DNA of 64,000 bases from Wolfiporia cocos. Taxonomy: Eukaryota; Basidiomycota; Agaricomycetes; Polyporales; Phaeolaceae. The stretch covers positions 930,001-994,000 of the forward strand of contig JACCLO010000007.1 of NCBI GenBank assembly GCA_029448655.1. Reading direction: 5' to 3'. Below are positions 15,086-24,658 of the stretch, one piece after another; position 1 is the stretch's first letter; each line of letters starts with the position of its first letter. The translations under genes and the position numbers were made by a program. The notes beneath the pieces are model-generated. The model worked only from the letters and a program-made list of their open reading frames with translations, did not search any database and had not been told where the DNA came from.

Positions 15086-17692
15086 TCAGTGTCTGCCGTT
15101 CACCCCGTTACGATAGGTACCGACGTAGCTGAGCGCCGCGTCTGCCTTGCGCAGATCACCCTCGCTGAGGCTGTTGGACTTGCCGCCGCCGGGAGTGCTT
15201 ACGCCGGACACCACAGAACTCGCGCGCGAGCGTACTTTCATGACAAGCGGGCTATATGTCCATCCGATTAATATCATGCGCGGGATCAGCGGAGTCAATG
15301 CAAATACGCACAATGGGTACCCTTCCTCCTCGTCCTCTGCCGAGGGCCACTGGTATCCTCGGTAATCGCTTGTACCAAGCGCCTGCATCTGACAAGAATG
15401 AGCACGCGGTGTACGATCACAAATGTCAAGACATACTTCTTCCGTAAGCGTGCCGATGTCTCCGGGCGTCGCAATCCCTGTCATTCTGAACCGCGGGCTT
15501 GCAGGAACCGAGTTCGGCATCATGCGCTCCATGCCGAATTCAAACTCGCCCTCCTCTTCACCGTTTGCACCGTAGAATGCATCTGGATATGCGCGCCGGA
15601 GCGCAAGCTGACGCGCTTTCGAGTATTCGATGCCGAGGTTCTTCCAGTCGAGCAGCGGGCTCAGCCGCTCGACGCGGTTCCGCTGATTGATGCGCTGCCG
15701 CCGCGTCTTCGTGCAGAAGCTGAACATATAGTCCGTCAGCTGGCCCACCGAGTCCTCGACAGACTGCGAGCGTCGATCGACGATGTAGCATCCCTCGTCT
15801 TGGGGCCGCTCAATCAGATCTTGCATGAAGCACCCAAATCCAGACAAATTCGTCGTCACTGAAGGGATCCCCATCTAACCGTGTCCGATGTTAAGCTCAA
15901 GTATCGATCCTAGACAGTCAATACACGTACCACTGTGCATTCCGCAGGCGTGTAGCCCCACGGCTCGTAGTAACTCGGGAAAACACCTAGATGGCATCCC
16001 CGCACAAATTCTTCGTAATCCAGGCCAAGAATTGGGTTATTCGAGTTCAAGAAGTCCGGGTGGAACACGATCTTAACGCGGTCATGAGACGAATTGAATA
16101 GGTGTACGCGCCGAACTTGGTTCAAAACAGGGTCATTAGCATCGTCCGCCATGTTGTGCGTTGTGATTGGCGGCAGCGAGTTGCGCTTCAAAGCGAAGAT
16201 ACGTCGTTTGAGGAGCACCTTGTCTTCATCAGACAACAGCTCATCGGGACTTGGGAGCGTGCCGTGCTCTCTGCAGACGAGAACTCGTCAGACGGCGCAA
16301 TTAAAGTGAGCGGATAGAATCTCACCCGTTAGAACGAATGGCGTGCTCGAAGAGGCGTGCGCCGATCCTGTTTTGAATTTCTGTGACAGTATCCCTGAGC
16401 TGCTTGGTCACTGCTTGGCCCTTTAGTGCGTCTATCGTATAGGAATGCGTGGCGGCAGGCATGATGATGAATGCAATCACAGTCGTCTTCGACTGTGACT
16501 TTTGTAGGCGGTAGTTTAACCCTGAGCAAGACCCGGAAAACGAATATGAGATAAGCTGCATCAGTGATGTAGGTTAAATTGGGACACGTACGCGCAAGAG
16601 ACTCAATGAACATATCCACACCCTTGTTGCGGTATTCATAACGGCCCGCCGTGAACATCTAATGATGATGATCAGAACGCGATAATCGGGACGCATCTGG
16701 TTAGCGTACATAGAGTGTGTCGTCGAGGCTAAAATCATAATGACCGTAGAAATGACCCCGCACAAACTCATGGATTTTTGCTTTGGCAGTAGCGTGCAAG
16801 TTTTGGAATTCGTGCATGGCCTGGAACTTGACAACGTTTAAGCCGTTGGGCAGAACGCCATCTGGCTTGCGCTTGAGCAGATGCTCCGACTCGTATGCCG
16901 TGATGTGCGAGACGGTGGTAAACACGTCCGCGCAGTGCGCCGAGGAGCGCTCGATGCAGTATCGGTGGTAGATGCCGCGTTTGCCTGCCTCATGGTCGAC
17001 ATCGAAGTACTGAAGGTTGTTGTAAAAGTCGACACTGCCCGCGCAGAGATAGCGCCCGAGTAGGGTCGCATGCGTCGTGAATACTGTGGTAATATCGATG
17101 TGGCGTTTCCGGCAAAGTGGGATCGCCAGACCAGCTTGCCATTCATGGAAGTGTGCAACGACAGCAGTATCGTACTGGCGCGAGACGTACTGCAGCAGAT
17201 CGGAGCGCGTATCAGAGATGTAACGCATACAAGCGCGTCACAGCATACCTCGCCGAGGAACCATGCAACAATGTACCCGAAGATGATCGTCTCGTTCGTC
17301 TCATGATCATTGGGCGGTGTCGGAATGCCGGCAAGATTCCAGAGATCGCCCTTCCATTCGTCGAGGCGCGAGTATTGGCTGCCTGTGTCAAAGAGCAGGA
17401 CCTGCGGCGCCCCCTCGATCAGCCAGCGACCGTAGAGACATTTCACACCGGCATTGCGCATTGACTCGAGCGTGCCGGCGAGGTGGGGGTCAGTCGGCTC
17501 CTGTGCTTCGACCTCCATGGGGGCAGTTTTGTAGCTGAGCGGACCGATGAGACAGTAGCGGTCGCCATACTCTGAGACGGTGACAGGGACTTTGGTTTTG
17601 ATGACGGTGTAGATGCCGCCGACTTTGTTCGCGACCTCCCAGGCGCACTCAAAGAGGATGGAGTTGCGGACGTCGCGCTTCGCGTCGGACAT
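15086..17692 (-). CDS. GSY1: Glycogen [starch] synthase, GT3 family
   Basis: Transfers glucose from UDP-glucose to the non-reducing end of glycogen in the cytosol. Exons: 17692-17249, 17189-16710, 16658-16592, 16521-16326, 16270-15931, 15874-15437, 15388-15321, 15251-15086; all junctions are GT-AG, phase-consistent and continuous against conserved GT3 sequence, giving 732 residues (yeast and animal enzymes are about 700-740). Motifs: the N-terminal donor loop KVGGIYT at 23-29; catalytic E-x7-E at Glu498 and Glu506 in [12 protein letters not shown]; the Arg-rich cluster at 567-579 ([13 protein letters not shown]), the glucose-6-phosphate-sensing helix of eukaryotic enzymes. The C-tail is Ser-rich ([10 protein letters not shown]), consistent with regulation by phosphorylation. 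The ATG at 17692 gives a normal N-terminus. Confidence 0.96.
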
Positions 17693-18649
17693 GATTGGGA
17701 CGATGGAGGGCGAAGAGGGGTGGACTCGGCCGGGTGGGTCGCAGGTGAGGGGAATATAAGGCCGCGGGAGAGATTGAATGAGGAGGGTGGACGCGTTCAA
17801 GAGGCTGATATCTGCGCTAGCTAAATTGAGGAGGGTGGGCTTATATTCTGCGAATATACGCGTTACGGGACTTGGATTTCAACTCTGATGACGTCGATCC
17901 ACGTGATCGCTGCTACCCCACGGGGCTCGAGGCCACTCGCATCAAATTCACGCCCCTCATCGTCAAATCAACGTTGTGCTGCTCGCTGTGCGCTGTGGCT
18001 GGCGGAGGCGGGATAAGCACTTGCATTTACGCCCCCACTTATCTTCGGGCCGTGCAACTGATCGTCGATACTCGCTGATGCCTGCAGCGGATCTTCGAGC
18101 TCTGGACTCCGGTCCCAACGCCTCGCACCACAGAGCATGTGCGGCCGCTGCTGTGGCACGCACCAGGTGACCATGCGGAGAGTCATCGTCGCGTATCGCC
18201 ATACAATCCCCTTCATCCCCTTCTGTGACGTTGTACTATGCGGAACAAACGCACGAACGTTGACCGCGACGCAGTCCCGCACATCGTGTTCTCAACATGC
18301 CCCGTTGCCCCGTTTTCCGTTTGGTGGACTAGCACCGAACACGACATCGACCCTTCGCCCTGAAGGACATGAAATTTCCTTTCTCATGAGATCGTTGGCA
18401 TTCAGACACGTGCAGTGTGCGCGATGTGTGATCGGCAGTGCAGACGTATGTTCAGGATCGCCATCCGCACTCGTCTCCGACAGTGCCCGATGTCGCAGCG
18501 CGATCTTCAGCTGTCGTGTATTTCTATAGACAGTCGCAAATCACTACATGGTGCGTCCGCACTACTGGGCATCCGATGCGCTCGCTGGCTTTTGGCCTGC
18601 TCATCCGGCGTGCAATTTGCGGTAGCGGATTTTCGCACGCACACTGTTG
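17693..18649. other. Intergenic region between glycogen synthase and OTC
   Basis: About 957 bp lie upstream of glycogen synthase and downstream of the carbamoyltransferase. Frames here reach 130 codons on the plus strand (18137-18529), but show no recognisable motif and look like chance in GC-rich DNA. The first ~150 bp should contain the glycogen synthase promoter; a TATATT-like AT-rich patch sits near 17850. Confidence 0.4.
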
Positions 18650-20060
18650 CTAGGATCCAGTCGAATTACTGCTAGTTGGCAAGTCTACCGCTTTGGAGGG
18701 CGTTCGAGTGCGATTGGAGGTTCTGATCTTGGAGACATGTATTTTATCAAGGTCCCAATGGCCGAACAGCATGCTGTGATTCAATTGGCCAAGTGTTAAT
18801 CTACCAGTTACGACTAACTGAACTGGTGAAGATGCGTACTCGAACACGGCCATAGTCGTCCACTTGCGATTGTCTGCTTCTTCAAAAACCAGCGATCGAG
18901 GGCCATAAAATACCTATCATTGCCGATGCTCGGTCATTAGCGTCCTGGATTGCTTACACGAAGCGCAAATCTGCAAACGCGCCTCATCATCTACCTCTTG
19001 CGACTTGCGAGGCAAGCAGTGCATGAACCTCCAGTCTGCCTTGGCACCACCATCACGGCACATTTGCTCTGTCACCTGGTAACCCTGGAAATCCTTGATG
19101 CGCTGCTCCTTCTCGGCCTCTTGGCCCATGGAGATCCTAGTGGCGTTCGTTCCGTAAAGCAAAGCCATTTCGGAACGCGAAGCTTACCATGTATCTGTGA
19201 CTACCAAATCCGCTCCGTGGACCGCCTCCAGAGGGTCCTTCGTCCACAAGATGTTCTTATCGCAATTCAGCTTGACGACACGATCCCACACCGCTTGTGG
19301 CGCGCGGTACCGCAGGTTGTCTGGGCTCGCGACACGCAACTGGTGTCCCATGCGCGGATACGAGACGAGCATATCGTGTAGCACGTTTGCCGAATCGCCT
19401 ACATATGCAATCGTGAGAGGACGCAATTCTGGTAGGAGCCATCGGTGTTCTCGATTCGTGTATTGTCTGTCTGACGCATGAACACGGGGCCTGATCAGGG
19501 GCTCCTTGGAGAAATCAGCGAAATAGTCGTGTTCGTGGAGCGTGAGCATGTCCGCAAGAACTTGAGTAGGGTGCCAAAGAGAGGACAGCGCGTTCATAAC
19601 TGGAACGGGGGAGTACTTGGCTAGTTCCTTGTTGTATACGGGCGAAGCATGTCTCGTCAGGCCTCGCGGGCACCTCTACACGTGCAGTCAAGCGCACCTC
19701 AATTTGCTCGTGTGCTCCCACTCGCGCGAAGATGCCCTCGCACATCCCACCAATGACTCTCGCCGAGTCCCGCACGCTTTCGTTGACACCGAGCTGGATA
19801 TCTTCGCTTCCCAAGAACAGAGCGCGTCCCCCAAGTAGCATTGCAGCGGTCTCAGAAGCGACGCGCGTGCGCGTGCTACGCTTTGAGAACAGCAGCGCGA
19901 TATTCCTAAATCTCAAGGAGTTGGAAGCTGGTGAGATGAACTGAGAGCTTGGCTGAAGAGCTGGCAATGTCCTTTGCTTCAAGTTGTGTGCATGTCGCAA
20001 AATTGTACGTATTTGGGCAGTAGAGAGGTCCGCCAGAGTCATCAAGTGCGGTACTCCCAT
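18650..20060 (-). CDS. ARG3: Ornithine carbamoyltransferase
   Basis: Catalyses carbamoyl phosphate + ornithine to citrulline in arginine synthesis, normally in fungal mitochondria. Exons: 20060-19698, 19627-19188, 19136-18983, 18913-18650. Motifs: carbamoyl-phosphate loop STRTR at 62-66, HPTQ at 140-143, DTW-SMG at 266-272 and the ornithine-binding HCLP at 307-310; all are intact. The third intron appears to use a GC donor (GAG|GCGCGT) with branch-like CTAATGAC and acceptor ATAG, because only that junction continues EVDDE into [10 protein letters not shown]. The usual family end (MAVF) is followed by about 60 unconserved residues, so an extra 3' intron is possible. The model starts at the first in-frame ATG, almost at the expected mature N-terminus: no mitochondrial presequence is visible before the transposon block begins 100 bp upstream. 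Total 406 residues. Confidence 0.88.
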
Positions 20061-20120
20061 TTTGGCCTGTCGTAGTGCCAATTCTTCAGCGAAGAGAGGA
20101 AAGTCTGTGTGACAAGCAAG

Positions 20121-20162
20121 TCTTACGGTAGTACTGTCAGACTTTCAAGTCTTACGGTAGTA
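20121..20162. repeat. Direct repeat flanking the OTC upstream region
   Basis: TCTTACGGTAGTA occurs at 20121-20133 and again at 20150-20162, separated by 16 bp. The second copy runs into the left terminal inverted repeat of the MITE. This looks like a footprint or micro-duplication at the insertion site. Confidence 0.7.
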
Positions 20163-20875
20163 AGATAGACCCAAGTCATACTCAACCAGGGGGTGTCACA
20201 CCGTGACATCCACGTGCCGCAGACTAATCCGGCATGATCAGGACTTGTCTATTACATGATATGTAAATTACAAAAACAGAGTACACGTGCTGTCCTGGGC
20301 ATGAAAGGATTCAATCTATGTTACATTGTCTAGCTTGGCCGAGACACCTTCTGGGGTCACTCTACCCATGGTCGCCGCCCAAGCTGCTTGGGAGCCAGAG
20401 AGTCCCTTGCGGTATGCATCCATAAACATCTGCGAACGCATATAGAATTTATGTAAACGTCAACAATTAACTCACAATATAACGAGGCAGTATATCATAC
20501 CTTTGAATGTTCGCTTTGTGGATTGTATGCTCTTAGCAATGGTCTCTCGAGACCACATGTTGGAAGACACAATCTGTATGTCTGGGCATATATTCGATGG
20601 ATAATGTCATCCTCTTAAATTGTGCGATGCTGACTAATTCGACGGGTCGGCCACATAAATAGCCACATAAGAAGGGACTGATGCACTTTATCAAAAATCG
20701 AAAACCTGAGAATCCTCAACCTTTGTGTTTGCAAGAGATCTCAGGTTTTATATTTTACTCAAATGGTCTTTGACCATTGTTATGTCAAATGCAAGTTGCC
20801 CACTCTGTCAAACTTGCCTCGGCGTGACAGATTTTGGTCATGTGACGTGATTGAGTATGACTTGGGTCTATCTTA
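20161..20875. mobile_element. MITE-like non-autonomous DNA transposon (25-bp perfect TIRs)
   Basis: The 25 bases at 20161-20185 (beginning TAAGATAGACCCAAGT) are exactly the reverse complement of 20851-20875. The 715-bp interior is AT-richer than the gene block and has no long open frame, so it is non-autonomous. TA at each end could be the Tc1/mariner-type target duplication. Alternatively the flanks share a longer near-repeat (TACTGTCAGAC, then TTTCA or CTTCA) at 20132-20147 and 20874-20889. The family cannot be assigned from the termini alone. Confidence 0.75.
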
Positions 20876-20937
20876 CTGTCAGACCTTCAGATAGCCTGAG
20901 TCTGATTATCAGAAATGAACTGGGTCCAGGATAGCCT

Positions 20938-21561
20938 TGTAACGAATGACTTACTTTGAGGTTAGACGAAGCTAAGAAGACTAAGTAGTTGTTGCTGGTT
21001 AGGCAAGAGTGTTATCGATGTATAACGAAGTTGATAGTTCTGGGGCAATAGCCGCCAGAGAATGCAAGCTTATATACAATGTGTATAGGACCCCTGGTAC
21101 TCTAAGTAGGACTAACGATACAGTAGGGCGTAGGGCACAGGCCGGTAATGGCGGTGCTAACGAAGTGTCCGTAGCTTGTGATATGGGGATCCCGGGCTGA
21201 GTCATAGGCCGATCGGGATATGTGGGTGCGTGAGTAAGGCGTCTACGTTGGAAACGTGATGTGGGTCCGGACTCTGCCCAGAGTCTGGAACGGTGATGTC
21301 AGTTATGACGTGGCAGCGCTAAGGGTGCTGGAGATAGTATCATGTGATGAATAGGTAACGTGGTTGAGAGATAAGATAAGACGTCTAGTGTGGGAATGGT
21401 CACGTGAGTGATCTACGAGGTTATGGTTCGGTACAGCAGCACGGTAGCTTAAGTATAGCTTAGATACAGGATAAGTGCAGATGTCGAAGAACAATTCGGA
21501 ATAAATGCGAAGAAATAGTGAAAAATACAGGGAAAATTAGAGAACAGATAAATCTGTGACA
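20938..21561 (-). mobile_element. Solo LTR with target duplication AGCCT
   Basis: A 624-bp segment begins TGTAACGAATGACTTAC and ends GATAAATCTGTGACA. It is flanked by AGCCT on both sides (20933-20937 and 21562-21566). The orientation is inferred from related LTRs that start TGTCACAGATT and end near CAAAGTAAGTC. A perfect 5-bp duplication around a single TG...CA segment is the signature of LTR-LTR recombination. Confidence 0.88.
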
Positions 21562-22055
21562 AGCCTATGCTCGGAAGTGTGACTAGAGATTTTCGCTGTT
21601 CAGATGCAAGCGCTCGCGTTCGATTTAGGCACGTGACCGTCGCGTGCGACGCGCGTGTGTCACCGGGGGCATTATCTAATGAGTTTATCAGGAACATGAC
21701 GGTATCATTTGAATAAGTGATCAAATGCGAACATAATGCACCAATTGAGAACATGGCTGTAGCTTATATAATATCTTCACAATTTGTTTAGCATTCAACC
21801 AAGATTTGAGTCATGATTGCATAGCATTCTGCATTTTGCAGGTCTTCAGAATGTGATTAGAATGATGAACGCACGTTCATATCACATATTGTCAAATGAG
21901 TATGGTATGCTGTTAGCCTTGGACCTATATTTCCATTTGGATTCACTCATCAACACCACAAATTGATTACAATCTTGTAATCAAGTCTGGTTATGACTTG
22001 TTAAAGGAAGTGCATCATATCTCCTCTGAGATCACACACATTGCCTGTCCTCAAG
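21562..22055. other. AT-rich intergenic DNA
   Basis: About 490 bp between two solo LTRs, with no coding potential or recognised repeat. It is probably pre-insertion intergenic DNA. Confidence 0.4.
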
Positions 22056-22656
22056 TGTCACAAACTTTCCATATAGTATTGTAACAGCCCTCGCTATAGG
22101 TTATACGGCGCCGCTAGGTGTACGACGCCCTCTATGCCCTAGCCACCTCCACGTCACTCCCAGATACTGTATGTCACCTGACCACTTGGTTAGCGCTGTA
22201 GGGTAGTGTGCGCCTCAGGTACGGACACGTTATGGTCACACTAGGTACATCGTCACAGTAGTTACATAGTCATGTGTCCTCTTAGATAATGTGCACACAG
22301 GCCATTACTTTAGGGCGGCCATTACTGGCCAGCTACAGATGTATAAGTACGACGGATGGTGGTCTTACAACCCCATCCTTAAGATTCTCGTCAATGCACG
22401 TCAGTGCCTTACTTGCTATCTTGTCTGTGTTGCTTCTGGCCCGGGGCCCATATCTCGACTGCTAGTCTGTGGGATTGCACCTTTGCCGTCTGAGGGCTTG
22501 GCGGCTGAGGGCTGGCTCGCCCAACGGCAAGTCCGGTGTCCTTATGAGTTCGCCCGGTGTCCTTATGAGTATGACGCTGCGCGTCATCTCGCGGCTATGC
22601 AGCCCTGTGTGGATCCCCCTGTAGCCAGGGTCGCATGGACTGGTGAGTCCGTGACA
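22056..22656 (+). mobile_element. Solo LTR with target duplication TCAAG
   Basis: A 601-bp segment starts TGTCACAAACTTTCC and ends GTGAGTCCGTGACA. TCAAG lies directly before it (22051-22055) and after it (22657-22661). The terminal sequence matches the other plus-oriented LTRs in the window. Confidence 0.88.
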
Positions 22657-23189
22657 TCAAGAATAATATATTGTGGACATCAGATGAGAGACAAAGAGGA
22701 TATGTTGGTACCAGGCCAGAAAAACAATGAAAGTATGATGGCACATACAAATATAGGATATGTGTCACAGATTTGTCACAGATTTCTCTGCAACATATAG
22801 GTACGGCCCCCCTCGGGCTTGAACTCGTGTACTGAAGTCCTTAATATCACATGACCTGGTCTTGTAGTGTAGCAGTTGCGCGTTGCCCCCCCTCACGTCT
22901 AGATAAGATCACATGTAGGTACTAATATCATTACATAAGCGGTGATCACATGTACTGCGCACGGCCCCTGCCTTTAGGGCAAGCCAGGATCTCTAGCGTA
23001 GTACGACCACATGTATATATACCTACGTCTGAGGACTTACAGCCTCAGACTCGTTAATGTCACTCTGGGGCATGTCCCTGACTTCTCCTCTCATGAATGC
23101 TTGACTGAGTGCCCGACGCTATGCCTTGAGGGATTGTCGTTAACCTCTTGGCCGATATACACCATGTCTACGATATCACAAGACCTCTG
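22657..23189. other. Unclassified repeat-like DNA upstream of Element 3
   Basis: About 530 bp containing two LTR-start-like strings (TGTCACAGATTT near 22767 and 22778) and a TATATA promoter-like motif near 23014. It probably contains LTR fragments, but no boundaries with target duplications could be found. Confidence 0.35.
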
Positions 23190-24165
23190 TATCACAGTTT
23201 TCTAGGCATTTACCTAATTTTTCTGGTATTTATACCAATTTTCTACGACTTGTGCTACGACAAGTCATATCTAAAGTAGTTAGCAACCCTAACCACTCAA
23301 CGTGACATCTTCTCGAATTCTCTCGAAGGTTCCAGAAGTGTAGTCATATCTTACTCGTCAGTGGCCCGGCTTATCAGTAGCGCTCCACTGACTCATAATG
23401 CACATGACCGCTTACGCGACCTATTCCATACGTTTCTATAACGTTCCACTCAAGCACACAGCATTACCGCTGGTACGCACAGACCCAGTAGCATTAGGGC
23501 AGGCAGTTCACGAGTAGTGCCCTACATGTATATAAGGTGTACGTGACACAGACTTGCCTCTGGGTCTACGGCCTATTGAAGGGTGCCAGCACCAGCTGGC
23601 TAGCACGGGGTACGGTGTCCTGACGTCGCGTACGATACTGCCAGAGACGGGACCACAGACTAGCACGGGGATATAGGGCAGAGCCCAGCCAAGGTATCTG
23701 TCGCTAGGCTGAGGCACGCAGAGGAGAGGTTTGTATGAGGGACACACCCCAACGCTACAATAACTGTTCTGAGGCTAATCCTCAGAACGCAACAGACTAT
23801 ATACATGATGTGACAACACTGCCGCTAAGGCCACCCTAAAGGTGGCCCCTACGCTGAACATTACCCAAGCGCTGGTAGATAAGATAGAGGCTGTGTACAT
23901 GTACGCTAATCTATAAGTCAGGTGAACCATAAGGTAGATCATGTGATAGGGGGACGTAGATACGTGAGTTCGACCCAGGCGTATGGCAATATGGAGTCAC
24001 ATGGTTAAGCGTGAATTAACCGTGACAGTACGATCTAAGGCTTAAGACCTTAGAACAATCCATCTTCGACACGCCGCATTAGCTTCTTAAACTACTGCTG
24101 CCCTCTGCTTACGCGTTCAACCTCGACCAATAACCTCAAACCTTATCAAAGTAAGTCTTGGGTCA
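23190..24165 (+). repeat. 5' LTR of Element 3, interrupted by a solo LTR
   Basis: The LTR starts TATCACAGTTTTC (a mutated TGTCACAG) and ends AAGTAAGTCTTGGGTCA. Removing the inserted solo LTR and one 5-bp duplication leaves about 487 bp. TATATAAG lies at 23529-23536 and the predicted RNA start (AGAACAATCCA) at 24052-24062, 34 bases downstream once the insertion is removed. Assignment to Element 3 is supported by the priming-site match just after the LTR. Confidence 0.72.
23544..24027 (-). mobile_element. Solo LTR with target duplication GTACG, inside the Element 3 LTR
   Basis: A 484-bp segment beginning TGACACAGACTTGCCTC and ending AACCGTGACA, flanked by GTACG at 23539-23543 and 24028-24032. 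It is closely similar to the solo LTR at 45814-46292. It separates the TATA box of the host LTR from its transcription start. Confidence 0.92.
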
Positions 24166-24167
24166 TT

Positions 24168-24178
24168 TGGATTGTTTT
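24168..24178 (+). promoter_or_regulatory. Self-priming site (PBS) of Element 3
   Basis: TGGATTGTTTT lies two bases after the LTR end. It is complementary at 10 of 11 positions to AGAACAATCCA, the predicted 5' end of the element RNA (24052-24062). This is the arrangement used by Tf1/sushi-type self-primed retrotransposons. Confidence 0.62.
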
Positions 24179-24315
24179 ATCAAACGCCCCCTGCCTCTAT
24201 GGCCTGGGGATTTCTTCTTCAACAGGATCCTGTAGACGTTCTTACAACAGGTACTTGGGTTCTGGGGGATCCACTTAAACTCGTTATGAGTTGCCCGGAC
24301 CGCAGGGCTAAGCGG

Positions 24316-24450
24316 GTGATAGCGCTTCGGCGTTATCACAAAGCCTTGACCCATATGGCTTAAGGGTGAACCTTACTGCTTCGGCAGAGGTTCTAAAAGG
24401 AGTTATCCTAGCGTTTTAGCCGGAACCTCGGAGTTAACATGTCTCCGAGG
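24316..24450 (+). other. Three predicted hairpins in the Element 3 leader
   Basis: 24316-24339 forms a 10-bp stem closed by a C(UUCG)G tetraloop (one G-U pair). 24377-24388 forms a short CTGC-TTCG-GCAG hairpin. About 24426-24450 pairs CCTCGGAG with CTCCGAGG around a 9-nt loop. They lie between the priming site and the first ORF and could act in packaging or dimerisation; this is inference. Confidence 0.45.
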
Positions 24451-24658
24451 GTGGCGTCTATGGCTTAGGCCTAGATACATTATCATGGACCTTTTAGAAT
24501 TTAGGTTCGGCTACAGTGCTCAGAGATGTAATATCTCTAAACACTGAGACCTGATTAAATTCGGAGTATCCTTCCCCCCGACACGAACGTCATCAAGGCA
24601 CAGGAACGAAGACACTTTTTTTATCTTTTTACTAGATCCTTACGGAAGTCACGTAGTC

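Noticed and set aside
18137..18529. 130-codon plus-strand frame between glycogen synthase and OTC
   Set aside because: Cys/Arg-rich composition typical of shadows in GC-rich DNA, with no family resemblance or promoter context.
22800..22890. tRNA-like stretch (reverse strand GAGTTCAAGCCC resembles a B box)
   Set aside because: The A-box, acceptor stem and anticodon arm cannot be formed convincingly; it lies in LTR-like DNA and may be a chance match or an old tRNA-derived fragment.
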